Of a stretch of 64,000 nt of DNA, positions 34,805 to 48,299 are shown piece after piece; the stretch's first letter is position 1; each line of letters opens with the position of its first letter. Source of the DNA: Argopecten irradians (lineage: Eukaryota > Mollusca > Bivalvia > Pectinida > Pectinidae). The position numbers and the translations under genes are program-made. Under the pieces are notes generated by a model. The model saw only the letters and a program-made list of their open reading frames with translations, was not told the DNA's origin and did no database searches. The stretch is from positions 23,525,695 to 23,589,694 of the forward strand of contig NC_091143.1 of NCBI RefSeq assembly GCF_041381155.1. The letters are read 5' to 3'.

Positions 34805-37800
34805 CTGAAATAGAAAAATGTCAATCAGAAGAAATACTGAACAACACTCCCATACAAAACATATGACTTTGATAGCAGTATATGATTTTTCGTAATTATG
34901 AATAAGTGCACGTGAAAATACAGAAATCAACACGTGGAATCCATCGGTTCAACGGCACGCATGGTAATGATATCATTTTAAAAAAAATGAATCTGTAGTA
35001 AATACGGCGTTTAACTATGTGAATTGAAATGAAAATGCATTGCTCATTATAAGCTAATGTATTTCCTTTATGGAATGATATTTATATTATTTGACAGGAG
35101 AAGAGAGAAACATCTTTTATAGAGCTATAAAACGCTAAGTAAACGACAAACCACAGAGTTATCATTCCTTGCGCTCTTAACTATCTTTTATACTTGCTCC
35201 AAATTAATCACACTAAAACGTATATCTGTTGAAATAGCCATTAAGAATTATCATCATACAACTTTGCAATATACATGACCACATTTTACACCCCGTTGTG
35301 GGGATTCTACAGAATTAATCCTTAATTAGAATGACAAGTTGTTAATATTATCTCATATTTATCATGCGGAAATATAACTTTGCATAGGAGAAAAAAAATA
35401 GGAAAAATGTCTATGACAATTGGCCAGTTATATATTGAACATATAACTGTTGACAAAATGTCGCCGACGAACTGTTGTTTTCTTCAGCGAGTCGATAATC
35501 TGCCTACTACCTCCAAAGGATATGGCCCCATATGGATACACGGAAAACAGCTATGGATATATTGAAAAGGTGTAGGTGTAGAACAACAACTTTAGATAGA
35601 ATTCACTCTTTTTTCCACACTGACTTTCTCCCTCCAGCCCACTAGCAAACTATTTTATGCTTCTATTTGTAAATTATTTAATTTCATATGTCACAACTTT
35701 GAGGATAATTTTCCGTAGACCGAAAAAAAATGTAAGTTAAGTATTATGGCGTTATACATACAGAACGTTTTCGCGGGATATTTTAAAAGCGGCAGTCATT
35801 GGCCAAACTGAATAATTGGATAAGATATCAATGCGCCACACCTTATTTTGCTTTATTGTAAAAAATCAAGTAAAATTACGGAAATTGATGCCTAATTATA
35901 GTATAAGCACTATTCTCAATATTTTGGGGTTTATGAAAAAATAGACAATACACGGACAAACATTCTTTTTCATCGACGCTTAAAATCCTTCCATTTTTGT
36001 CAATGACTTCATAAACCCAAAATATATTGAGAATAATGCATGCCTAATAATCAGTGAAAAGAGAATTTATCGGAATATTTTTCAATCAACATTTAAGCAT
36101 TGATGTCACTATATGATTCCAGTGTTTTATCAATTTCGAATCAATTCGCGTCTTCAGTTTCTCTATTATGATGTCACGATAACGTAGTTTTTTCGCGCCA
36201 TACCTCGGATTTTTTTTTTCCAAAGTGGTTTAAAAAAAATTAGTCAATCAGACAGTGAGATATAGTATGAAACAAAGAACAATTTCTTATATCGCCTGAT
36301 TCAATGTTACTTAAATGAACGGTGATGTGGGGCAAGTACAAACGTTTATTGCAGATAGCTCACCTTTTGTGATTTTGATGATATCGATTCAACACACATT
36401 AGAGAACCATAAATTGATTTTAGTAATGAACAAGAATTGTCTCTAAAGTCACATTTGAATAGTTACGTTATACCTTTTATGCTTAATGAAATATTTTACA
36501 CATTGCATTATCCTCCGGTTACAATAATATCGATATTGGCCTAGTCGTTTAAAACTATTCTAAAGCTACATTACTTTTATATAGACGTCCTTGTTGGTGA
36601 TGTTTGATAATTTCAGATGTCAACCATCTACTGCTTCCATGAGAGGTGTAATCCTATTGTCCCCAAACCTCTACTGATATAGAGATCCATGTTTGCTTTT
36701 TCTGTGCATATTCCAGACGATAAACATTTACCAGCATACTTATTTTTAAACTTATTCAACTTAACTCGGTCTTCTGAAATCCAAAATGTGTGGAACAATA
36801 AAATCATTTTTTCATCTTTTTGTATCTATCAAATGATACAAATGTTTGCTAACGTAAAAAATAATGTAAAATCGTTTTTGGAAAACCACACTGAGCCTAA
36901 TAATCACTCCACTTGCACCATGCATAGTACTATCTTTACTTCAAGCATAACACTAAGCATATTTAGATACATTTAAAAGACATTTTGACTGCATTATGTT
37001 TTATATTGAATGTTTGAACATATACCGGGGACTTGAATACTATAAACACATCCAAATAGACCAATTTATCATCGAATAAGGCACCTTATTATAAGCATGG
37101 ACAGAGTTATTGAGAACATAACCATACCCGGATATTATCAGCCACCGTTTGGGCCAGAACTGATCATTAGTCAAGAAACAACAAAATGATTTGTTCATGA
37201 CTGCGTAGTCACACAACGTCCCGGATAACATTGTGTGTGGATATGGAAGCGAATTTAATATTCAGGAAATAATGATGTAAATCTTGTATCAACTGGTAAG
37301 AAAAATTATGAAGGTTTTGTATAAATCACATGCTTGCTTGGATTTGTTTCATGGTCCACCAACTTGCAATAATTTGGGGTTTTGAAATTTTGATTCTTTA
37401 CCCAAAATACGCTACAAGATCATATCAGGATGATCATCGCAATATATTTGAAACGTGTCCAAGGTATACTTATAACCTAGTATTTACTGACCAGTATTAA
37501 AAAGGCTCCGTTCGTACACCGACTTACAATTTTGTCCGTAATTAATCATAACCATAACATGGTCTTCTCTACATTTGCATTACGGTTAGTAAATAATCAT
37601 CACACATACCAGAAATATTATATTATTTAATTAGGTTACAATACGCTCCCTCTAGACCTACAACATGTCTGTAGTGAAGATCCTATCACCCTGTTAAGTT
37701 ATTTATAGTGAACTTGGGCCAGAAGTGTGTAATATCTTAAAACCTACATCAAAAAGGATAGTATTTGATCGGCTAGACAGGTTAATATTGAATATATATT

Positions 37801-40800
37801 TAATTGTGTAAAAGTCTGTGCCCGCGCATCGCTTTTAATAACTACTTAAAGTTGACTAGAAAGACTTTGTGTATTTATATGTACAACACTGAAAATCAGT
37901 CACGCTCTGACAATAAAGGACCTGTTTATATTACGTTTATCGGAAACCACCTCGAGTTTACCTAATGTTATATGAAGATACAAAATCGTGCTATTACTTT
38001 CCATATCAGATTACTATTCTTTGTCCGGTCTCGTAAAATAATCCGGAAGTTAAAATAAATTGTTGTAAAATATAAATGTGTTGTCATCTTAAGATCTATG
38101 AATCAACAGTTTGATATCTTCTATTCTCTGTGAATATTCTGATTATTCTGAGCATAAACGCCATGATAGAACGAAACCTGATAATGGATTATTCATTGTT
38201 TGTGCCAAACAGAGAAGAAAAAAAATGGTAGTGCAATTATCTTATTTTCGAAAATATCTTTTTTAAATAAACAAACTAATATAAACATCTCATATCTCAG
38301 TGTGTTCCTAATATTCTTATCCTTTATATCCACATGTAAAGGTTTCTCATAACTCGACGTGTTATTGCAATTTTACGATTGTGGGTATCCCGCCATTTTA
38401 AGAAATAAGTTCGAAGTAAAAATTAATATGATATTGCGTTATTTACGGCAAATAAACCATTGATAAACTCAATTTTCACTTTAATTGTCAAAAATATTTC
38501 ATTTTTAGACACTTACATTTAAATCTTTGCAAATGAAGTCTCATAAAACATAAAGAAAATTTAATATACCAAAACATCCAGTTTTAATATGAAATATTAG
38601 GAGTGCGTCTAAATTTATTTGGAACAATCCTTCAAAATGTTTCAAACCCATATCGTCGATTTGGTTTCTTGGCACTATATTAATTGTAAAAATGAAACAG
38701 GGAACGTGTATGCCACAAACAATTTGATATTATTTTGTCATTGTTTTATAAATACATTTTTATCGAACCCAAGGAAATTTGGAAAAGTATGGATAAATTC
38801 CTCATTGGTTTACAAAAAGACGTTTGATGACGACTGATTGACAAGACCTTGTTAGAGCTTGACGAGCACCTGCGTTTTGTGGCTGAGTCATGCACATCTC
38901 TACTGCACACAAATTACTAGGACGTAGACACTATCTGTCATCACATTAGTTATAAAACCAAAAAATGTAATAAGGAATACGATATCAGTTAAGTAATTAA
39001 CTCCTTATTGACAATAATTGTCTAAGGTGTACGACATGTTACGTAACTTCTGTACGTTCACGAGTCTATCTGTCTAATTACAAAGATTTTATAAAATACG
39101 ACAACATTTTATGATTCACCTGAAAGTCACGTCGGTGTATATTTCCTTTACCAGATAATAGTACATTGGTGTGGTGGTTGTTGCCTTGTACAGCCACCAA
39201 ACCACACAGTGTGATTCGTGTGAAACCACCATACAGCACAAAAACTATGATAAATGATAACGACTACGCCCTGAGATATATATTATATAAAAAAAACACA
39301 TGTTCTACCGCTCAACCTTGCTTTCTATAAATGTGTCATCTGATATTAAAGGAAAACATCAAACATGTTTTAAAAGGATTAATGATATCGCATTTTTGCA
39401 TTTTAGATTTTGTCATTTTCAATGCAAATAGGAATTTGCATCCATAACCTTTAAACATGTACATGCATCTATCAATTATGATCTAACAAAAATGAAATAA
39501 CAATGATAGTATAACAAGTATAAGTATATCTTAATAAATAATATTAAAAAAAAACTTAAAACAGTTGATAAGAAGGTTGTACAATCTTGGAAAAAAAGTC
39601 GCGTAGTGAATCTAAATACAATTGCACATGTCTTATTTTCGTAATGTTATATTTTGCATTTCCCCTATGGTATTATAACCAATTTAGAGGATTTATGTTA
39701 TAAAAATTTACTTATTTGATTTTTATACGGATACATGTACATGAACTTGGAAAACTCCCTCTTAAAGTACCGAGTGAATACTTGCAGAAAAGATGCAGTC
39801 TATTAAAATGGTGATTCAAATTTTTTTGTAATGATTCTTTTAACATATAATACAAAATAAAAATAGTTTTCACATGTCGTAATCATTATCAGGCAGAAAA
39901 AACCACGACAGTCGGGACACATAATTTGTAATTCTTAAGAGACGGAAGTGGCATTTACATATAAAAATAGTGAAGGTTAAACTGTATATGCAGCTATGTC
40001 TCAAATATCACAATGAATTATTCAACCTCGTAACATTCCATCATAGACTTTAGCGAAAGGTTATCTTGCGGACAGTGCTTGGGTATTTATGTAACACTAC
40101 ATCACGTACGTGTATGTTTACGTGAAAATAGGTACAAAGATCAGGCTGATTTAAGCTGTAATCGTTAACCTTACCAACACGCTTTTACATCATTGCTGTT
40201 AGTGAAAACCAACAAAAGTATAAATTAGCCCCAAAGCAAATAAAAACTTCATCTAACATGCACGAATCAAGTTACTCTCTTGAACTATATGCCCGGTATA
40301 ATTACATGATATCATGATAACACAAGTGTATAAAAGAATTGTTTTAATGGATACAGGGTAGCAAAAAAACAGCCTTATAACCTTAGAACTTGATAGAGCT
40401 TGAGTTTCCTTACTTATCACTTTTTATTTAATCATATAATAAGATACCGAGTGAGGCTTTGAGATGTTTGCTTATGCAATACTTAATTACAATCTAAAAC
40501 AAAATTACATCCAATGAAATTATTTGATAAGGACATGAAAATAAAAAGACTATAAAAGATTATCAGTAACATCTTTAAAAATATTAACACAAACACACCA
40601 AAAACAATCGCAAAAATAATTGATACCAATTTTAATTAGTCTTAGGTATTTGTTAATCTATTATAAATATGTTTACTTCAACATTAGTTCATATTTTAAA
40701 AACATTCATTTTCTCATGTCAGAACCAAATAAATCTAGAAAAGTTATATATACATTTTAAGATATTGAACTACACTGTAGGTGTATTCAGGAAGAAAAAC

Positions 40801-40867
40801 TACAAACATAATTATACGCCTGTCTTCAAAAATATGCTAATACCTGTTTTCCTTTCTTTCTTGACAG
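34805..40867. other. 6-kb gap between divergent genes
   Basis: It must contain, or lead to, the 5' exons of the minus-strand receptor and possibly a leader exon of the plus-strand acidic-protein gene, but I could not identify either. It holds a 27-bp inverted pair at about 35909-36028 (CTCAATATTTTGGGGTTTATG and its partner). A 63-codon minus-strand frame at 37040-37231 does not join in phase with the receptor. Confidence 0.4.
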
Positions 40868-40903
40868 GAAGCGATCCTCAAGGCGACATCTAGTGCCAAA
40901 AGA

Positions 40904-41560
40904 ATGGTCGGGTACTCAGTGTTGGTTGGAAGTATGGGGGTTCTGGCAGTAAGCGGAATCCTCCTTGGGCTTCATTTTAGTGGCAACCTCGACAAGTTGA
41001 GCGATGACGGAGATGACTTGGTAAATATTCTAAATAACCTATATCGTATTGTCCTATTTAGCCTAACAGGGTGGATGACATTCCTTGTGCTTTCGATAGT
41101 ATGATTCAGTGAGATGGCACTATACTTTGACATTGTTTCAACTTTACCGTGGTTCATAAAAACAACCCCAACACTACGTTACGTACCGTTGAGGTCATTC
41201 TCATCCATAAAGTCAACTGCTTGTGGAATAAAAAGCAGTGAAATCAAAAATTATAAAATTAACAAATGCTTTCAAATGGATTAAAACAATGCTTATCTAT
41301 TTTAAAGGTTACGTCAGACAAATAATATTATGAAATACAATTAATGCAATTACTCATAAAATTTATGATGCAAATATTCTGCTGAAATACCTAGTATACT
41401 TTTGAAAGTGTAAAGTGAAAAAAGTGAACGTGTTGAAATATTGTATTGGTAGAAATGATTATTTTTATACAAAATACAAACTTTAAAATATTTATTATAT
41501 AAAAAAAACTAAAACCAAAAAATAAATATTCGTTTATATCTATGTATCTATTCTTGAATT

Positions 41561-41593
<33 letters not shown>

Positions 41594-44500
41594 CAACAAC
41601 AACAACAACAAAACATTACTATCTACCGATAAATTGAGGATCTAGCGCCAAAAATTAAGCTATATTTGCAACCATTTGTCAAGCATATAATCATATACCC
41701 TTAAAATCAAACTTTATGATATTTGATTGACCTAAGGCATGACATTACCATTGAGGAGTGTAGCAAGCATGCGGATGTAGATTGTAGATGGTGTGAGCGA
41801 TTACTTTCATTCTCTTAATGTGACAGACGGTTCTTTAAAAATTACAGTGAGGTGTATATTAGGCTTAGATTATAATTTATTCATTATTAACATTCACATT
41901 TTTATAACATTTGAAACAAGCCTGTATGAATCAATTGCCAATACGTATTTAAATATGCACTCAGTGCGGCTGGGTGATATGTCAGAATGTTATAGGATAT
42001 ACGTGAACAGGTGTGTGTTGCAAAACTGCTCATAATTTTTATCGTCTGAGGTTAACAAATTAGAATGCAAGACAAATTATTAGGATTTTTATTGGAATCA
42101 TGACCCGGTGAGGTGTTTTTATAAACAGTTAACTTATAACATTAATGTAAAGTTGAAACAGACAATCAGTCAATGACAGACCGTGAAGATGAATGTCTTC
42201 AATGATAGTTCGTAAGGTCAATCAGATATTTCTTTTCATTTCGTAAAATCGTTGTAATTTTGTCAGTTGCTAAGAATAAATGTCAATGAGAGTCTTAATT
42301 GATATATTTGATACGGTTCACTGACAGTCACATGACGGGGATTACGTGTTTGCATTAATTAATAAATTAATTTCCAATTAACCCTGAACGACAGCCACGC
42401 CGTCATATCGTTAAAGTAAGGAGTATGATTTAGGTCTCCTTGCTATACCTTACACCTCACGGCCGGAACTCTGAATACATAACACGAATCTGCAATTAAC
42501 ATATTGATGATCGAATCAGTCATGCATGGTACTGACCGACTGACATTTTCGACAAGCTAGTAAAACACATCATAATACTTAGTTGAAAAGAAAAAATGAC
42601 ATAAACGTATATCATTTTACCTTTTTTATTGTAGATTCGCTGCCGTAAAATTAACCACCATTCAAAGATTTCAATTAATTAGAAATATACGTGTCCACGA
42701 ATTCATTATCACTATAGTTAATCAGTGTAACGAAGATTAAATGTCCCATACAAATTGTGTAGAATAGGAGCAGATTAATTAATGCCTTAAATGTCTGTCT
42801 CTGTTTCCAATATGCCGTCATACAGTGACTCCCACACAATAAAATGATTAAGAAGTAATGAAAAAGACATAATCCTACTCATAAAATGGCCTCAATCAGG
42901 TAGACAGAATATCACAAGTCATTCAAACCACGCGCAGTCACCCCATTACACCTATGAATAACTAGTATGGTTCATAGTAGCACACAAAAATAATAGATGA
43001 AAGTAAAATATCATAGGTAGGGTATACCATGTTTATATTATTATATTAGATATTAATATCAAAATAGTGATTTATTGATCAAGAGAACTATCTTGAGAGT
43101 TCTAAAATTTCCCTGAGTGTAAAAAATGAGGAAATGGTGAAAGTATATTATTGTTAAAGAAAATTTTCTAGGGATATGTGATTCCTGAAGCTCAGAAACA
43201 TCCTCTCGATCTTTCACTCCAATGAGAAAAAGAAAATCATACAAAACAAATAATAAGCAGATGGATGCTAATCCATAGATTAAAAAGTTTGTTTTCTCTG
43301 GCTATAGCTAAATGGCAGCAGCCTTCCATAGCTGCAAAAGAGGAAGAAATATAATTTCATATTGCTAGACGTTGGCTGTCTCATCTTGGCTTGATGTGGT
43401 ACTTAGAGCAAGGCTGAGTAATATAGACAGAAAATACAATAACTACCTATATTGGTTAGTGTCTCGTGGTCAGTGTTATGGCTGGACATATCAATAAGTG
43501 ACCATCGATGTTCACTCTGCGGTAACATGAACTACTTGTTAGTACATTAGTAACACAGAGAGAAAGGTATCGGTGGCCGCGTCTGAGTCGTTAACTAGAT
43601 CACTTAACTATATATAGAACACATGAATTATGTACGAATCAGTAACGCATAACGATATACATATCAAAGTACTTATATTACTCACGTGCAAGCATAAGAA
43701 ACGCGGCAGACAGTCTGTCATTTCTAAATGAAAATAAATATTCATCGTTTCAAAAATCTTTTTTCCTGACAAAGTTATCATCGAAATAATTAAAACTTTC
43801 CCTTGGTCTCTTTTTCACCTCAAAATGAGACTAATGAGAACAGCCAATACAACAGTCAATCATGATCTAAATATGTTCTTGTAATCCAATAATATTAGTT
43901 ACACAGTTTGTTAGTGACCTAATACGGAAAAATATTGGGTCTAAAATAAACTTGTATCGGGCAAGGCGAAGCCGAGCCTGATACATATTTATTTTAGTCC
44001 CAATATTTTCCCGTATTAGATCATTCACAAATTGTGTAGCGAATTTATCCCGTCGAAGACCCTTTCAAGGAAGTAACTGCAAAATGCATTAGGCCTATGT
44101 ACTGATTATAGAAACCAAAACAACTCAAAACTTAAAACAATTTTCACCTCATTGAAGACTAGAATGCGTTGTCGTGGTCCATTTCTGTTAAATAACCCAA
44201 AAGAAGTGTTGCCGACTTCGATTTGCTTTGAAAGTGGTCATCAGCGCTATCATTCAAACATTTTGTCTCCATCTCGTCCATCGTGTTGTTAATGACGTTA
44301 GGGGCAAAGAACGATAACTCTATCGCCCAAACCTGATATGATTTCTACTAACCTGATACGACTATATATTGGATATTACGTGACGTTATTTTAACCAATA
44401 GGAATACAAGATAAAATATAATATTGCCTTACCACACCAACTTACATTCAATATTAAATGTATCACTGACTGTTAAATGCCTTGTCTGTCACACTTTTGT

Positions 44501-47500
44501 AGGTCGAGATAAACAGAGAAGCCCAAGTAGGTGCCAACTTCCAACGCCCCTCAGCAGACGACGACATTTCGACTACGGTAAGTGATCAACTCTGAGGTCC
44601 CGCTAATTAAGTTCAGAAATACCCGAAACCGTAATCAAATAGCTCTTTTAATGGAAAAAATCCTATCTGTCTTGATGCTACCAGAATATTACCATTCAAA
44701 CACAAATACCGTAAATACTTATTTAAGGGCTATATTTATTTTGAATAAGTTAGTAAAGTGATGAATTCACGCATTCGTTATAATTGCTATACTGACGTTA
44801 TGTAGAAATAAATTAGTGCAAAAATGTCTAGCGCCAAAACATTATTACCACTAAAATGTGTACGTTTACATTACAGTTCTTGTTTATTCTGCTTGTTTAA
44901 CAATAATATTGACTAACCCTTAAAGATGTCGTGGTATATGGTGGAGTATAAAGATTGTTTTAATTTTAAATAATATCCCCGTGTAGTCACTAATATGAAT
45001 CACGATCTTTCAAGCGATTAGTGAAAAAAAATCGTTACCAAAGTAAGATATCTACCGAAATAGAAATAATCTACAGTAGAATATATTTATAGAGCCAGTA
45101 ATTCGTACTGCGTCATTACTAATTACGTTTTTATATTTAACTGTAGAATTTGGACCCTTTAACTGAGGAGGAGGATTTGTTAGCTGTCTCACGAACCAAC
45201 AACGGCCGACAGGCTCAATTCAACCCCAACTCGGAGGAGGAAGAATACGAGGAACACGAATCGGATAGTCATGTGAACAGCGATAGCAGTGAAGACGATG
45301 ATAGTGGCAATGACAGCCATGTAACTGGTGACAGTAATGAAGGCGATGAGAGCGGAAATGATAGCCAAATGACTGGCGACAGCAACGAAAAAGATGATAG
45401 CGACGATGATAGTAACGTAGAAGATCATAGTCACAGCAGTGAAGATGATGATGACTACGACAGTGGTGCCGATAGTGGAGATGATGATAGCAATGGAATG
45501 AGTGACAGCGATGGTGACAGCGATGATGACAGTGATAGTGCCAGCGACGATGATGGCAACGAAAGTGACAATGCTAGCAATGATGACAGCAAGGACAGTG
45601 ATAATGATAGCGATGATAACAGCAAGGACAGTGATAACGACAGCAATAATGATAGCAAAGAAAGTGGCAATGACAGCGCTGGTGACAGCAAAGACAGCGA
45701 TAACGATAGTGATGATGATAGCAAAGACAGCGATTACGATAGTGATGATGATAGCACAGAAATTGACAGTGACAGCGCTGGTGACAGCAAAGACAGCGAT
45801 AATGATAGTGACGATGATAGCAACAGCAGTGATGATGATAGCAAAGACAGTGATAATGGCAGCGACGATGATAGCAAAGACAATGATAATGATAGCGCTG
45901 GTGATAGCAACGAAAGTGGCAGTGACAGCGCTGGTGACAGCAAAGACAGCGATAATGATAGTGACTATGATAGCAACAACAGTGATGTTGATAGCAAAGA
46001 CAGTGGTAATGATAGCGACGATGACAGCAACGACAGTGATGATGATAGCAAAGACAGAGATAATGATAGTAATGATGATAGCAAGGACAGTGATAACGAT
46101 AGCGATGATAATAGCAAAGAAAGTGGCAGTGACAGCGACGATGATAGCAAAGACAGCGATAATGATAGTGATGATGATAACAATAACAGTGATAATGATA
46201 GCAAAGACAGTGATAATGATAGCGCTGATGATAGCAAAGAAAGTGGCAATGACAGCGACGATGATAGCAAAGACAGTGATAAGGATAGTGACGATGATAG
46301 CAACAACAGTGATGATGATAGCAAAGAGAGTGATAATGAAAGTGACGATGATAGCAACAACAGTGATGATGATAGCAAAGAGAGTGATAATGAAAGTGAC
46401 GATGACAGCAACAACAGTGATGATGATAGCAAAGACAGTGATAATGATAGTGACGATGATAGCAACAACAGTGATGATGATAGCAAAGACAGTGATAATG
46501 ATAGTGACGATGATAGCGACAACAGTGATGATGATAGCAAAGACAGTGATAATGATAGTGACGATGATAGCAACAACAGTGATGATGATAGCAAAGACAC
46601 TGATAATGATAGTGACGATGATAGCAACAACAGTGATGATGATAGCAAAGACATTGATAATGATAGTGATAATAATAGTGACGATGATAGCAAAGACAGT
46701 GATAATGCCAGCGGTGGCGATAGTAAAGACAGTGATGATGCCAGTGACAATGATAGCAAAAACAGTGATAATGACAGTGATGACGATAGCAAAGACAGTG
46801 ACAATGACAGTGATGACGATAGCAAAGACAGTGATAATGACAGTGATAATGATAGCAAAAACAGTGATAATGACAGTGATGATGTCAGCGACGATAATAG
46901 CAAAGACAGTGATAACGACAGCGATAATAATAGTAAGGACAGAGATAATAACAGTGGCGATGATAGCAAAGATAGTGATAATGATAGCGATAATGACAGC
47001 AAAGACAGTGATAATAACAGTGGCGATGATAGCAAAATCAGTGAAAATGACAGTGATGATGATAGCAAAGACAGTGATAATGATAGCAATGACAGTGATA
47101 ATGATAGCAAAGACAGTGATGATAATAGCAATAATAACAGCAACGGAAGTGATAGTGGAGATAACAGCAATGAAAACCCAAACGACGATGATAAGAAAGG
47201 AGGTATTAACATCGATTCATTATTGAAAGATTTAGTGAATGGAGATTCGGATAATGACAGGAAGAATTCGGACCACAACAATGATGATGACGACAAAAGC
47301 GATAATAGCAGTGGCGTTGATAGCATTGATAGCAAAGATAATGATAGCAATAATGACGATGATGGTAGCGATGATAATAGCAACGATGATGATAGCAATG
47401 ATGATGATAGCAACGATAATAATAGCAATGTTGACGATGATGCAAGCAATGATAATAACAACGATGATAATAGCAAAGATGATGATAGCAATGACAATAA

Positions 47501-48213
47501 TAGCAATGATGATGATAGCGACGACGATAGCAAAGATAATGATAGCAATAATGACGATGATGGTAGCGATGATAATAGCAACGACGATGATAATAGCAAA
47601 GAAGATGATAGCAATGATGATGATAGCAACGATAGTAATAGCAATGATGACGATGATGCAAGCAATGATAATAGCAACGATGGTAATAGCAATGATGATG
47701 ATGATGGCGACGACGATGGCAATAGCGATGATGATGATTCCAATGAAGGCGATAAAAGCGAAAGTAAACAAGACGATAGTGATCAAAAAGATGATTTAAC
47801 TAACAATGACGATAGCACTTATGACAACAGAAACAATGATGATGAAGATAAAAACAAAGGTGGCAATTATTATGATAATGGTGAAGGAGACAACAACAAT
47901 GACGTTAACCTCGACGACATGTTAGCTGATATGCTAAGTGATGTTTTCGATGACAAGCCAAAGAACGATATGGCGCAAGATGACAGTGATTTATTGGGCG
48001 ATAAAACTGAAGGTCAACAAGATTACATAGAGGATGAAAACAAATCAGATGGAGACAATAAAAGCGATGGCGACAACAGCGATGATGATAATAATGATGA
48101 TGATGATGACTCCGGTGATCATGATCAAAATGATGACAAATCTGATGAGAAAAACAGCAGTGAAGACAAAAGTGATAATTCAAATAACGACGATGATAAT
48201 GACGATGATGACA

Positions 48214-48299
<86 letters not shown>

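Larger units (their letters stand above)
41021..44502. other. First intron of the acidic-protein gene
   Basis: This is a 3.5-kb AT-rich intron. It contains a poly-A tract followed by CAA repeats (41567-41611), foldback H3 (43900-44037) and two minus-strand exon candidates (41187-41216 and 41749-41770). Confidence 0.6.

Noticed and set aside
37040-37231. Minus-strand 63-codon frame as an upstream exon of the receptor
   Set aside because: Its only plausible donor leaves phase 0, whereas the next receptor exon needs phase 1, and it has no signal peptide or known domain.
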